Positions 11,492 to 19,269 of a stretch of DNA of 64,000 nucleotides are shown one piece after another. The notes below the pieces were generated by a model. The model did not search any database and was not told the DNA's origin. It worked only from the letters and a program-made list of their open reading frames with translations. This DNA comes from Kluyvera genomosp. 1 (GTDB lineage: Bacteria > Pseudomonadota > Gammaproteobacteria > Enterobacterales > Enterobacteriaceae), in the NCBI RefSeq assembly GCF_001266615.1, contig NZ_LGHZ01000018.1:1-64000 (forward strand). Direction: 5' to 3'. Within the stretch, counting starts at the first letter, position 1. Each line of letters begins with the position of its first letter. The position numbers were made by a program, and so were the translations under genes.

Positions 11492-11515
11492 GCCCCTCTG
11501 CACAGGCAGAGGGGC
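11492..11515 (-). terminator. Hairpin between the P-type ATPase and the efflux operon
   Basis: A perfect 10-bp stem, GCCCCTCTGC/GCAGAGGGGC, with an ACAG loop. It stands between the ATPase stop and the adaptor start. The minus strand continues CGCTTTCCC, so termination may be partial. It separates the ATPase and efflux transcripts. Confidence 0.55.
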
Positions 11516-11524
11516 AACTGATGA

Positions 11525-14248
11525 CTATGCGGTTTTACGGAAGCGGCGGGTCAGGCGTTTTTCAACTTCTACCACCAGGAACATGGCAGCGCCAATCACC
11601 AGCGTGATACCCCAGTAGCGCAGCGGCAGTGCTTCAGTGCCGAACAGCGTCTGCATCAGTGGCAGGTAGATGATGGCCAACTGCAGCAGAAGCAGTACGC
11701 CGGTCACAAGCCAAATGCCTTTGTTCTTCAGCAGGCCGCTGTTCAGGGAGAAGCGGTCGCTGCTGCGGCAGTTAATCATGTAGACCCACTGCGCGGTGAC
11801 CAGCATCTGCAGCAGCACGGTGCGGATAAACTCGGCGCTGTGGCCACGCGGTGCCAGCCAGGCTTCGAGAATGAACGCAGCAATGGCAATCATCGAGCCC
11901 ACAAAAGCAACGCGCCACACAGCAAAGGCATCCATCACGTGCTGGCCGGTTTTACGCGGCGGACGGTTCATCACATTACGCTCGGCGGCTTCAAAAGCCA
12001 GACCGAAAGAGAGCGTGGCGGAGGTCGCCATGTTCATCCACAGAATCAGTACCGGCGTCAGCGGGATAATGTTGCCCGCCAGCAGCGCGATGATGATCAA
12101 CAGCCCCTGCGCCAGGTTGGTTGGCATGATGAACAAAATGGTCTTCTTCAGGTTGTCATAAACGCGACGCCCTTCTTTTACCGAGCTGGCGATGGTCGCG
12201 AAGTTATCATCGGTCAGTACCATGTCCGCGGCCTCTTTGGTCACCTCGGTACCTTTGATGCCCATGGCGATACCAACGTCAGCCTGACGCAGCGCCGGAG
12301 CGTCGTTGACGCCATCGCCGGTCATCCCCACGATTTCACCGCTATCCTGCAGCGCTTTGACCAGACGCAGCTTATGCTCCGGGCTGGTACGCGCAAAGAT
12401 GTCATACTCTACCGCCGCTTTGGCAAGCTCGGCGTCATCCATGTGCTCCAACTGGTAGCCGGTCATGGCTTCGCTGCTGTTGCGGATCCCCAGCATCTGG
12501 CCAATGCTCATTGCCGTTTGCGGGTGATCGCCGGTGATCATCTTCACGCGGATCCCCGCAGTCTGACAGGTGTGGATGGCTTCCACCGCTTCCGGACGCG
12601 GCGGATCCATCATCCCGGCTATACCGAGGAAGATAAGCCCGTCCTGCAAGTCGCTATGGTCGAGGGTTTTCTGACCCGGGTTAGCAGGCTTGGTTGCCGC
12701 CGCCACCATGCGCAGCCCCTGGCTGGCAAAGCGCGCCATTTCGGACTCCCAGTAGCTACGGTCAAATGGCATCACTCCGCGCGAAGTCTGCTGCTTCTGG
12801 CACAGTGCGAACAGCACATCCGGGGCACCGGTGACCATCACCGTCTCCTGCTCGTCGAGCTGGAAGTGGGTCGCCATATATTTGTACTGTGAATCAAATG
12901 GGATCTTAGCAATCAGTTGAGTGCGCAACTGTTCGAGATTAGCCTTCGCCGCCAGTACCTTCAGCGCGCCTTCGGTTGGACCGCCGGTAATACCCCAGTG
13001 GCCCTGCGCATCTTGAATCAGCTGGCTGTCATTACACAGGTCGATAGTGCGCAGATAGGTTTCCAGCACGGTATAAGGCTGTACTTTTACCGCCGTGTCA
13101 CTGCCTTCCAGATAGATGTTACCGTGCGGCTCGTAGCTGTTGCCGTCCACGCGGTAGCAGCTGTCGGCGGTGATAATCGCCTTCACCGTCATTTCATTCA
13201 TGGTCAGGGTGCCGGTTTTATCCGAGCAGACCACGGTCATTGCCCCAAGGGTTTCAACGGTTGGCAGCTTGCGAATAATCGCCCGCTTACGCGCCATAGC
13301 CTGAACGCCCAGTGACAGAATGATAGAGATAATGGCCGGTAAACCTTCCGGTACTGCAGCAACCGCCAGGCTAATCAGCGACAGCAGCAGCTCGCCGAGT
13401 GGAATATCACGCAGCAGCATACTGAAGACAAACAGCGCGGCCATCATCGCCAGAATAATGGCGAAGATCGCTTTACCGAGCTTGTCCATCTGTACCAGCA
13501 ACGGCGTACGGTGCTTTTCAATACCCGCCATCATCTGGTTAATGTGGCCCAGTTCAGTCTCCTGGCCGATTGCAACCACCACGCCTTTACCACCACCTGC
13601 GCTCACCGTCGTACCAGAGAAGAGCATGTTGGTACGATCGCCCAGCGAGAGTTCACCGTGTAGGGCATCGGTGTGTTTATCCACGACGGTAGACTCGCCG
13701 GTCAGAATAGCTTCTTCCACGCGCAGGTTATGCGCTTCAATCAGACGCATGTCCGCCGGAATACGGTCACCGGCGCGCAGTACCACGATATCGCCCGGTA
13801 CCAGTTCGGTGGTCGCCACCGTCATATGGTTACCATCGCGAATCACCTGCGCATCGCTGGAGAGCATATTGCGAATGCTTTTCAGCGATTTCTCCGCATT
13901 GCTTTCCTGGATATGGCCGATCAGGGCGTTAATCACGGTTACGCCGAGGATCACGGCGGTATCCACCCAGTGACCCATCACCGCGGTGAGCGCGGCGGCA
14001 GCCAGAAGCACGTAGATCAGGACATCATTAAAGTGGGCGAGGAAACGCAGCCACGCTGGCTTGCCTTTCTTTTCCGGCAGCGCATTCGGGCCATAGATAT
14101 GCTGACGCTTTTCCGCGTCGCTGGCGTTAAGCCCCTCGGGCTGGCTATTCATCTGCGACAACACTTTCTGCGCAGAGAGCTGATAAGCGTGCTCTTGCGG
14201 GTCACGACCCGCGTGCGGCACATTCTGAGAGTTCATCATTTTAGACAA
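11525..14248 (-). CDS. P2-type cation-transporting ATPase with non-canonical ion site
   Basis: A 907-residue P-type ATPase with an N-terminal cation-ATPase domain, an actuator TGES loop, the phosphorylation site CSDKTGT, the hinge TGDGVNDAPAL and ten predicted helices. Helix 4 keeps PEGLP, as in SERCA and PMR1 pumps. Helix 5 reads PTNLAQG and helix 6 WMNMATS, so the positions of SERCA E771 and D800 carry Q and S. The transported ion is therefore uncertain. The start may be the TTG at 14248, which has AAGGA nine bases upstream, or the ATG at 14239. The gene is separated from ybdJ by an AT-rich gap and appears to be a single transcription unit. Confidence 0.85.
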   Translation of the reverse strand: MSKMMNSQNVPHAGRDPQEHAYQLSAQKVLSQMNSQPEGLNASDAEKRQHIYGPNALPEKKGKPAWLRFLAHFNDVLIYVLLAAAALTAVMGHWVDTAVILGVTVINALIGHIQESNAEKSLKSIRNMLSSDAQVIRDGNHMTVATTELVPGDIVVLRAGDRIPADMRLIEAHNLRVEEAILTGESTVVDKHTDALHGELSLGDRTNMLFSGTTVSAGGGKGVVVAIGQETELGHINQMMAGIEKHRTPLLVQMDKLGKAIFAIILAMMAALFVFSMLLRDIPLGELLLSLISLAVAAVPEGLPAIISIILSLGVQAMARKRAIIRKLPTVETLGAMTVVCSDKTGTLTMNEMTVKAIITADSCYRVDGNSYEPHGNIYLEGSDTAVKVQPYTVLETYLRTIDLCNDSQLIQDAQGHWGITGGPTEGALKVLAAKANLEQLRTQLIAKIPFDSQYKYMATHFQLDEQETVMVTGAPDVLFALCQKQQTSRGVMPFDRSYWESEMARFASQGLRMVAAATKPANPGQKTLDHSDLQDGLIFLGIAGMMDPPRPEAVEAIHTCQTAGIRVKMITGDHPQTAMSIGQMLGIRNSSEAMTGYQLEHMDDAELAKAAVEYDIFARTSPEHKLRLVKALQDSGEIVGMTGDGVNDAPALRQADVGIAMGIKGTEVTKEAADMVLTDDNFATIASSVKEGRRVYDNLKKTILFIMPTNLAQGLLIIIALLAGNIIPLTPVLILWMNMATSATLSFGLAFEAAERNVMNRPPRKTGQHVMDAFAVWRVAFVGSMIAIAAFILEAWLAPRGHSAEFIRTVLLQMLVTAQWVYMINCRSSDRFSLNSGLLKNKGIWLVTGVLLLLQLAIIYLPLMQTLFGTEALPLRYWGITLVIGAAMFLVVEVEKRLTRRFRKTA

Positions 14249-14755
14249 AGTTACGTTTCCTTTTAAATTCCTGCTAACGGAAAGCCTGAATTCACTTTCT
14301 GGCCAAGGCGTCGTCGTTAAATAATATTTTTAAGTTTAAAAGATAATTGTTTAGTCACAATTTCTTTTGCTCTATAAATTTCAAAACGACATTAAGTTGA
14401 TTTGCTGAATATAATATTACAGAATGTTCCTAAACCCCATCTAAACGAGGTCATTATGTTCGGAATCTACAGAGGACGCCGTCTGGCGCTGTACATAGCC
14501 CTAGCTATCGTGGTTGCTACGCTGATTGGATACAGTACTTATACTTTTGTAAAAATATTATCGTAAGCATGACGTTAATTTACGAATTAATAATTTAATT
14601 TAATCCTGATTATTATTTAACTTTATTTGTACGAATATTATCGTAGGGATTGTTATTTATTTCATTTAGCCAAATTAACATTATTTAAATTAGAAACATT
14701 GCGTTCCATTAAAAATTACCGGACAATAATATTTTTAACTAAAGATTAACATCGC
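14249..14755. other. AT-rich intergenic island
   Basis: About 500 bases, strikingly richer in A and T than the flanks, between the ATPase and ybdJ. It contains one small membrane-protein gene (14456-14566). The 12-mer aatattatcgta occurs twice in direct orientation, at 14554-14565 and 14634-14645. Such islands are often bound by H-NS; that is inference only. I see no RNA gene in it. Confidence 0.6.
14456..14566 (+). CDS. Small single-span membrane protein (36 residues)
   Basis: An ATG with an excellent ribosome site (GAGGT five bases upstream) opens a 36-codon frame. The N-terminus is basic (YRGRRL). A hydrophobic stretch from about residue 10 to 26 (ALYIALAIVVATLIGY) suits one membrane helix, and a short tail ends KILS. 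The positive end implies an inside N-terminus. I do not recognise the family. It lies alone in an AT-rich region, divergent from the P2 ATPase, so it could act on that pump as other enteric small proteins act on their transporters. Coding potential rests on the ribosome site and the helix only. Confidence 0.55.
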   Translation: MFGIYRGRRLALYIALAIVVATLIGYSTYTFVKILS

Positions 14756-15004
14756 ATGAAGCATCCGCTTGAATCTCTGATGACCGCCGCCGGTATTTTA
14801 TTAATGGCGTTTCTCTCGTGCCTGCTGCTGCCAGCCCCCTCGCTGGGACTGACGCTCGCGCAAAATCTGGTGGAAACCTTCCACTTTATGGACTTGAGCC
14901 AGCTCTATACCGTTCTGTTCTGCGTATGGTTTCTGGCGCTGGGAACGGTGGAGTACCTGTTGATGCGCTACGTGTGGCGGCGGTGGTTTTCACTCGCGGA
15001 CTGA
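14756..15004 (+). CDS. ybdJ: YbdJ, conserved inner-membrane protein (DUF1158)
   Basis: An 82-residue protein with two hydrophobic segments (about 8-28 and 48-70) and a basic C-terminal end (RYVWRRWF). It closely matches E. coli YbdJ, also 82 residues, whose role is unknown. In E. coli it lies beside ybdF and nfsB; here the ramA-romA-ramR genes stand in between. No strong ribosome site precedes the ATG. Confidence 0.85.
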   Translation: MKHPLESLMTAAGILLMAFLSCLLLPAPSLGLTLAQNLVETFHFMDLSQLYTVLFCVWFLALGTVEYLLMRYVWRRWFSLAD

Positions 15005-15027
15005 AGGCGGGACTCGTCCCTCATCAC

Positions 15028-15049
15028 CCCAGCCTGCTCCCTGGCTGGG
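15028..15049. terminator. Hairpin between convergent ybdJ and ramA
   Basis: CCCAGCC and GGCTGGG pair around an 8-nt loop in the 57-bp gap between the converging ybdJ and ramA stops. There is no long T-run on either side, so it is a moderate two-way terminator candidate. Confidence 0.45.
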
Positions 15050-15061
15050 CAAGGGCGCAGT

Positions 15062-15409
15062 TCAATGCGCCCGTGGACGATGGTTTTCTTTACGGTAAGC
15101 TCCCGGCGACTGATTAAACGTGCGGGTAAAAATACGCGTAAAGGTCTGCTGGGAATCAAACCCATACTTAAGACAAATGTCATAAACCTTTTGATCGGTC
15201 GTACACAGCTCGTCCGCCGCCAGATTTAGCTTACGCGTACGGATGTAGCGGCCCAGGCTCTCCCCTTTATGCTGTAAGAAAATGCGCTGTAGATGCCATT
15301 TTGAGTAGCCCGCCCGGCGGGCAATTTCATCTATACGCAACGGTTGATGCAGATTGTTGTCAATCCATTCGACCAGTGTGTCGATCACCTGAGTGGCTAA
15401 TTCGGTCAT
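15062..15409 (-). CDS. ramA: RamA, AraC-family activator of multidrug resistance
   Basis: A 115-residue single-domain AraC/XylS activator with two helix-turn-helix motifs (about 30-50 and 80-100). The hallmark stretches AGYSKWHLQR, GESLGRYIR and FNQSPGAYRKENH identify RamA, the MarA/SoxS paralogue that activates acrAB-tolC and lowers porin expression. It has no ligand domain, so its activity follows its level. GGAGGGG precedes the ATG. The gene lies 33 bp behind romA on the same strand, forming the romA-ramA operon under the RamR operator at 16596. The length is close to Klebsiella RamA (113 residues). Confidence 0.95.
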   Translation of the reverse strand: MTELATQVIDTLVEWIDNNLHQPLRIDEIARRAGYSKWHLQRIFLQHKGESLGRYIRTRKLNLAADELCTTDQKVYDICLKYGFDSQQTFTRIFTRTFNQSPGAYRKENHRPRAH

Positions 15410-15442
15410 ACACCCCTCCCCTCGTTTAACGACAGCCGGTGG

Positions 15443-16543
15443 TTATTCCCACCAGGCCCGAAATGTTTGCGTTGCATCGGCAGGCCACACCGGCTCACCC
15501 TGCATCGGCGTCAGCAGCCGATACGCTTTGTCTTTAGATGCCTGAGCCAACCGTTTGTACGGGTCGTCCCAGGTGTGTTTCGCCAGTACGAAGCGCCCAG
15601 CATGGCCCGGCAGCACGCGCTCGGCGTTGAGATCCACCGCTGCCTGCGCAGTCTGTTCCGGCATCATGTGGATGTAGCGCCAATCCTGGTCATACTGACC
15701 GTCTTCGAGAATGGCGATATCTACCTTGCCAAACTGTTCACCAATGGCTTTGAAGTGCGGGCCATAGCCGCTGTCGCCGCTGTAGTAAATCTTCTGCGTT
15801 GGCGTGACGAACATAAAGCTCGCCCACAGCGTCTGGTTACGCTTCAGACCACGCCCGGAGAAATGACGCGCCGGCAGCACGTGCACGCTCAGCGCATCGC
15901 TAATGGTGACGCTTTGCTGCCAATCTGCCTCAGTGATGAGTTCATCTTTCATTCCCCAATAACGCAGGTGTGAACCGACGCCCAGCGGCACCACGGCACG
16001 TTTGATTTTCGGCATCAGCCCTTTGATGGTGGCATAGTCGAGATGGTCGTAGTGATCATGCGAGATAATCAACAGATCGATATCCGGCATATTGGCCGCC
16101 TGCCACGGATAGTTGCCGTCGAACGCTTTATTTAAAAACGCAAACGGCGCGGCGTAGCTGCTAAATACCGGATCGATCAGGATGCGCTTACCGGAGAGCT
16201 GCAGATACCACGATGAATGGCCGAGCCAAATCATGGTATCGGTCGCGAGCGGCAGACTGGCGAGATCGGTCGGGACCAGCGGCAGCGGCTGCTGAGGACG
16301 GGCATTCTCACGCTTGACGGTTAAAAACTCCCACAGCGCGACCACCATATTTTTATCGCTGCTGAAACCTGGCGTCGGCAGCGTGTTTTGAAACTCCCCA
16401 TCACGGTAGTTTGGTGAACGCTCAATCAGGCTTTTCTCGGCGCCCTGCGGGGCCTGTCCGAAACCGGCGTTGAGAACAAAAGGTAAACTTGCTGCACTGG
16501 CAATAAGCATGATGGCAACCACACTGATGATAAGACGTTTCAT
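15443..16543 (-). CDS. romA: RomA, metallo-beta-lactamase-fold hydrolase
   Basis: A 366-residue protein with an N-terminal hydrophobic anchor or signal (LIISVVAIMLIASAASLPF) and a metallo-beta-lactamase fold. The metal-binding motif SHDHYDHLD, a further HFSGRG histidine and GDSGYGP complete the site. It belongs to the UlaG/NAPE-PLD-like branch. I take the ATG at 16543, which has AGGTCAGGAC ahead; an ATG at 16567 has no ribosome site. RomA lies between RamR and RamA in Klebsiella and Enterobacter and is co-transcribed with ramA. Its enzymatic substrate in the cell envelope is unclear. Confidence 0.88.
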   Translation of the reverse strand: MKRLIISVVAIMLIASAASLPFVLNAGFGQAPQGAEKSLIERSPNYRDGEFQNTLPTPGFSSDKNMVVALWEFLTVKRENARPQQPLPLVPTDLASLPLATDTMIWLGHSSWYLQLSGKRILIDPVFSSYAAPFAFLNKAFDGNYPWQAANMPDIDLLIISHDHYDHLDYATIKGLMPKIKRAVVPLGVGSHLRYWGMKDELITEADWQQSVTISDALSVHVLPARHFSGRGLKRNQTLWASFMFVTPTQKIYYSGDSGYGPHFKAIGEQFGKVDIAILEDGQYDQDWRYIHMMPEQTAQAAVDLNAERVLPGHAGRFVLAKHTWDDPYKRLAQASKDKAYRLLTPMQGEPVWPADATQTFRAWWE

Positions 16544-16595
16544 GTCCTGACCTGAGACCGGCTTCATCCAGGAAGCCACACGAAAAAAGTTGATT

Positions 16596-16615
16596 ATGAG
16601 TGAGTAGGCACTCAT
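16596..16615. promoter_or_regulatory. RamR operator
   Basis: ATGAGTG and CACTCAT form a perfect 7-bp palindrome with a 6-bp spacer, the known RamR site. It overlaps the last bases of the romA-ramA -10 element, so bound RamR should block RNA polymerase. It is intact, so no resistance mutation is visible at this operator. Confidence 0.92.
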
Positions 16616-16643
16616 TATAGAAAGGAGTGGAAAAAATCGTCAA
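16614..16643 (-). promoter_or_regulatory. romA-ramA promoter
   Basis: On the minus strand TTGACG (16643-16638) and TATAAT (16619-16614) are separated by 18 bp, a near-consensus sigma-70 promoter. The -10 element runs into the RamR palindrome. The predicted start lies about 60 bases before the romA ATG. Confidence 0.8.
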
Positions 16644-16733
16644 GCAATTTTCAAAATTTGACAATCGACGTTGAAGTCTCCGGCCTCAACATGTTTCAAT
16701 CTCATTTTTTTACAGTCAGAGAGGTAAAGTGTA

Positions 16734-17309
16734 GTGGCTCGTCCGAAGAGTGAAGATAAAAAACAAGCGTTACTGGAAGCCGCCACCAGCGCCATTGCTC
16801 AATCGGGGATAGCCGCCTCGACCGCAACAATCGCACGCAGCGCCGGGGTTGCTGAAGGCACACTGTTTCGCTATTTCCCCACCAAAGACGACCTGCTGAA
16901 CGCACTTTATCTGCATTTGAAAAGCGACCTATGCCAGGCGATGCTTGCCGGGCTGGTTGAGAACGTCTCACCAAAAGAGTTTACTCACAACATCTGGAAC
17001 AGCTACATCGACTGGGGCGTGCGCAATCCCACCGGTCACCACGCGATTCGCCGCATGGCGGTGAGCGAAAAGATCACCGACGAAACCATCGAACAGGTAC
17101 GTGCCATGTTCCCGGAGCTACAAAAGCTCTGCCAGCGTTCGGTGCGCGCGGTGTTTATGTCCGATGATTTCCGCGCTTTTGGCGACGCGCTCTTTTTATC
17201 GCTTGCTGAAGCGACCATTGAATTTGCCAGCCGCGAACCGCAGCGCGCCGATAAACTGAAAGCGTTGGGCTTCGAAGCCATGTGGCTGGCGCTGGCTGAA
17301 GGTGACTAA
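16734..17309 (+). CDS. ramR: RamR, TetR-family repressor of romA-ramA
   Basis: A 191-residue TetR regulator. Its N-terminal helix-turn-helix includes [22 protein letters not shown] (about 33-54), and the rest forms the multidrug- and bile-binding domain known from Salmonella RamR. The start is GTG with GAGGT upstream. The gene is divergent from romA with the operator between them, and the reading frame is full length, so RamR appears functional. Its stop overlaps the ybdF start (TAATG), which suggests that ybdF is read from the ramR transcript. Confidence 0.93.
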   Translation: MARPKSEDKKQALLEAATSAIAQSGIAASTATIARSAGVAEGTLFRYFPTKDDLLNALYLHLKSDLCQAMLAGLVENVSPKEFTHNIWNSYIDWGVRNPTGHHAIRRMAVSEKITDETIEQVRAMFPELQKLCQRSVRAVFMSDDFRAFGDALFLSLAEATIEFASREPQRADKLKALGFEAMWLALAEGD

Positions 17310-17677
17310 TGGACGGTAAAACCCTGCACGCGTGCGCACACGAGTTCGCACTCACCCTGCCCTTTTCTGATATTTATTGGCCATTTGGGCCGGAATATGA
17401 CGTTTTCACCGTCGAGGGAAAAATGTTTATGCTCAAAGCCTACCTTCGCGGCGAGCCGATCATCAATCTGAAGGTTGATCCCGAGCAATCGCTGCTGCAT
17501 CAGGCGATCTATCCGCATATCAAACCGGGCTATCACATGAACAAAAAGCACTGGATTTCGGTCTATCCCGGCGAAGAGATCACCGTCGATCTATTGAATA
17601 GCCTGATTGAAGATTCGTGGAATCTGGTGGTCAACAAGCTGCCTAAGCGCGTCCAGCAGCGAGTGCGCCCGGTTTGA
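17309..17677 (+). CDS. ybdF: YbdF, MmcQ/YjbR-like protein
   Basis: A 122-residue MmcQ/YjbR-family protein (DUF419), the same length as E. coli YbdF. The fold resembles a CyaY-like DNA-binding architecture, but the role is unknown. [10 protein letters not shown] and KKHWISV are family-type stretches. The ATG overlaps the ramR stop codon, so translation is probably coupled to ramR. Confidence 0.88.
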   Translation: MDGKTLHACAHEFALTLPFSDIYWPFGPEYDVFTVEGKMFMLKAYLRGEPIINLKVDPEQSLLHQAIYPHIKPGYHMNKKHWISVYPGEEITVDLLNSLIEDSWNLVVNKLPKRVQQRVRPV

Positions 17678-17682
17678 TTTTA

Positions 17683-17715
17683 CGTTCAATGCGATAAGTG
17701 TTATCGCATTGAACG
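17683..17715. repeat. Perfect palindrome between ybdF and nfsB
   Basis: Positions 17683-17697 and 17701-17715 are exact reverse complements (15-bp arms, GTG loop) with the core TGCGATAA/TTATCGCA. It follows the ybdF stop and ends about 80 bp before nfsB. The stem could terminate ybdF transcripts, although only CCTTCTCATTT follows. A near-perfect operator is the other reading. Confidence 0.65.
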
Positions 17716-17798
17716 CCTTCTCATTTATGAATCAGCGCGGTACCCTTCTGTGATTCAACGCACCGATTGGCGGTGCCTTTCATCATTCAGGAGTGTTT

Positions 17799-18452
17799 AT
17801 GGATATCGTATCCGTTGCTTTAGCGCGCTATTCCACCAAGGCTTTCGACGCCAGCAAAAAACTGACCGCTGAGCAGGCAGCCAATCTGAAAACGCTGCTG
17901 CGCTATAGCCCGTCCAGCACCAACTCCCAGCCATGGCACTTTATCGTCGCCAGCACCGATGAAGGCAAGGCGCGCGTGGCGAAATCCGCGGCGGGTGGTT
18001 ACGTATTCAACGAACGCAAAATGCTGGATGCTTCCCACGTCGTCGTCTTCTGTGCCAAAACTGCCATTGATGATGCCTGGCTGGAAAAAGTGGTCGATCA
18101 GGAAGATGCCGATGGCCGTTTCGCCACCCCAGAAGCCAAAGCCGCTAATCATAAGGGCCGTACCTTCTTCGCCGATCTGCACCGTAAAGAACGTCATGAT
18201 GACGATCAGTGGGCTGCCCGTCAGACCTACCTGAACGTGGGCAACTTCCTGCTCGCCATGGGCGCGATGGGTCTGGACGCGGTGCCAATTGAAGGTTTTG
18301 ATTCAGAGATTCTGGACGCCGAATTTGGCCTGAAAGAGAAAGGCTTCACTAGCCTTGTGGTTGTGCCTGTCGGCCATCACAGCGTGGAAGACTTCAACAA
18401 AGCGCTGCCAAAATCCCGTCTGCCGGAAGCCACGGTAATCACAGAGATCTGA
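17799..18452 (+). CDS. nfsB: NfsB, oxygen-insensitive NAD(P)H nitroreductase
   Basis: A 217-residue FMN-dependent nitroreductase, the length of E. coli NfsB. It starts [17 protein letters not shown], with flavin-contact motifs [11 protein letters not shown] and [21 protein letters not shown]. It reduces nitroaromatics and quinones and activates nitrofuran prodrugs. I chose the ATG at 17799 behind AGGAG rather than the GTG six bases upstream. The enzyme is complete, so loss-of-function nitrofurantoin resistance is not expected from this gene. Confidence 0.95.
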   Translation: MDIVSVALARYSTKAFDASKKLTAEQAANLKTLLRYSPSSTNSQPWHFIVASTDEGKARVAKSAAGGYVFNERKMLDASHVVVFCAKTAIDDAWLEKVVDQEDADGRFATPEAKAANHKGRTFFADLHRKERHDDDQWAARQTYLNVGNFLLAMGAMGLDAVPIEGFDSEILDAEFGLKEKGFTSLVVVPVGHHSVEDFNKALPKSRLPEATVITEI

Positions 18453-18467
18453 TTGAGTTCAGCCCTT

Positions 18468-18493
18468 CCCGGCCGAGCAAAGCGACGCCGGGA
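18468..18493. repeat. 26-bp repeat, left copy flanking the toxin-antitoxin pair
   Basis: This 26-bp sequence is identical and in the same orientation at 19234-19259. Each copy is a partial palindrome (CCCGGC ... GCCGGG), as in REP or terminator elements. The two copies bracket the toxin-antitoxin pair exactly. Confidence 0.8.
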
Positions 18494-18497
18494 AAGT

Positions 18498-18785
18498 TTA
18501 GTACAGAACGATCTGCGGATGCTTCACGCCGCAGGCCAGCGCATAGCGCGTCAGCGTATCCAGACTCGCGCGGGTTACGTTAGCCTCCATTCTCGATACT
18601 GTTGGGGCACTCACGCCCATTCTTGTTGCCACCTGCGCACGGGTAAGACCCGCATGGTTGCGCCATTGAGCCAACATCTCACGCAGCCGTTCACGCCGCT
18701 CCTCGGCATTGAATGCCGCCAGAACATCGGGCTGAGCCAGCATTTCCGTTTTCAGCGCATCCCAATCAATAACCTTCTTGCTCAT
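18498..18785 (-). CDS. HigA/XRE-type antitoxin
   Basis: A 95-residue protein. The N-terminal third has an acidic/amphipathic stretch (DWDALKTEML), and a Cro/C1 helix-turn-helix follows (LTRAQVATRMGVSAPTVSRME, about 48-68). This is the antitoxin and autorepressor layout of HigBA-like systems, with the antitoxin second. It overlaps the toxin gene by 20 bp, which indicates translational coupling. It should bind the toxin and the promoter upstream of the toxin gene. Confidence 0.85.
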   Translation of the reverse strand: MSKKVIDWDALKTEMLAQPDVLAAFNAEERRERLREMLAQWRNHAGLTRAQVATRMGVSAPTVSRMEANVTRASLDTLTRYALACGVKHPQIVLY

Positions 18786-19095
18786 CTCGCATCTCCTGTA
18801 GCCGCTTTAGCGCCAGACGGATCTCTGCTGGAGGTGTCTTTGGCGTTTTTTTCACAAATACGCGTAGCAAGAAAATCGTCTCATTTCTCTGGAACACATA
18901 GATACCCCGACTTTGAATTCCCCCTAATGTCCGGATCTCAAAAAGTCCCGGGGAGAGAGGCTTGCTGTCAGGCTCCCGTAAAGCGGTGGGGTTAAGCCGG
19001 AGTTTCTCGATCTTAGCAATCATTTTTGCCTGAACCGACGCGGGCAGGGCCAGCAGCTCACCCTTGACATCCGCATGAACCACTATTCTGAACAC
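18766..19095 (-). CDS. HigB/Gp49-like toxin (RelE/ParE superfamily)
   Basis: A 109-residue basic protein of the phage-derived Gp49/HigB type. Family features are LFEIRTLGG, a central beta-sheet and the FVKKTPKTPPAEIRLALKR tail. Members are ribosome-dependent mRNA interferases. The likely start is the GTG at 19095 with AGAGG upstream; a longer frame from 19137 has no ribosome site. The toxin gene precedes the antitoxin gene, as in HigBA, and the pair lies between identical 26-bp repeats in a gap between core genes. Confidence 0.83.
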   Translation of the reverse strand: MFRIVVHADVKGELLALPASVQAKMIAKIEKLRLNPTALREPDSKPLSPGLFEIRTLGGIQSRGIYVFQRNETIFLLRVFVKKTPKTPPAEIRLALKRLQEMRDEQEGY

Positions 19096-19233
19096 GATTT
19101 TCGCCTCTGAAATATTAGCACATAAGGCAAATTGCATTAAAGGCTAATTCACCATTCACACATGATTTTATGCGTACTGGCGATAACGTTCAGATTCAAT
19201 CATCAATAGCGGAAAGCGGATCGTAAAACAGCG

Positions 19234-19259
19234 CCCGGCCGAGCAAAGCGACGCCGGGA
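19234..19259. repeat. 26-bp repeat, right copy flanking the toxin-antitoxin pair
   Basis: Identical to 18468-18493 and in direct orientation. The copies start 766 bp apart. Recombination between them would remove the whole toxin-antitoxin module and leave one copy. Confidence 0.8.
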
Positions 19260-19269
19260 GATTCCCTCT

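Noticed and set aside
11840-12892. A 350-codon plus-strand frame inside the P-type ATPase gene
   Set aside because: It is histidine- and arginine-rich shadow sequence opposite a gene with intact P-type motifs.
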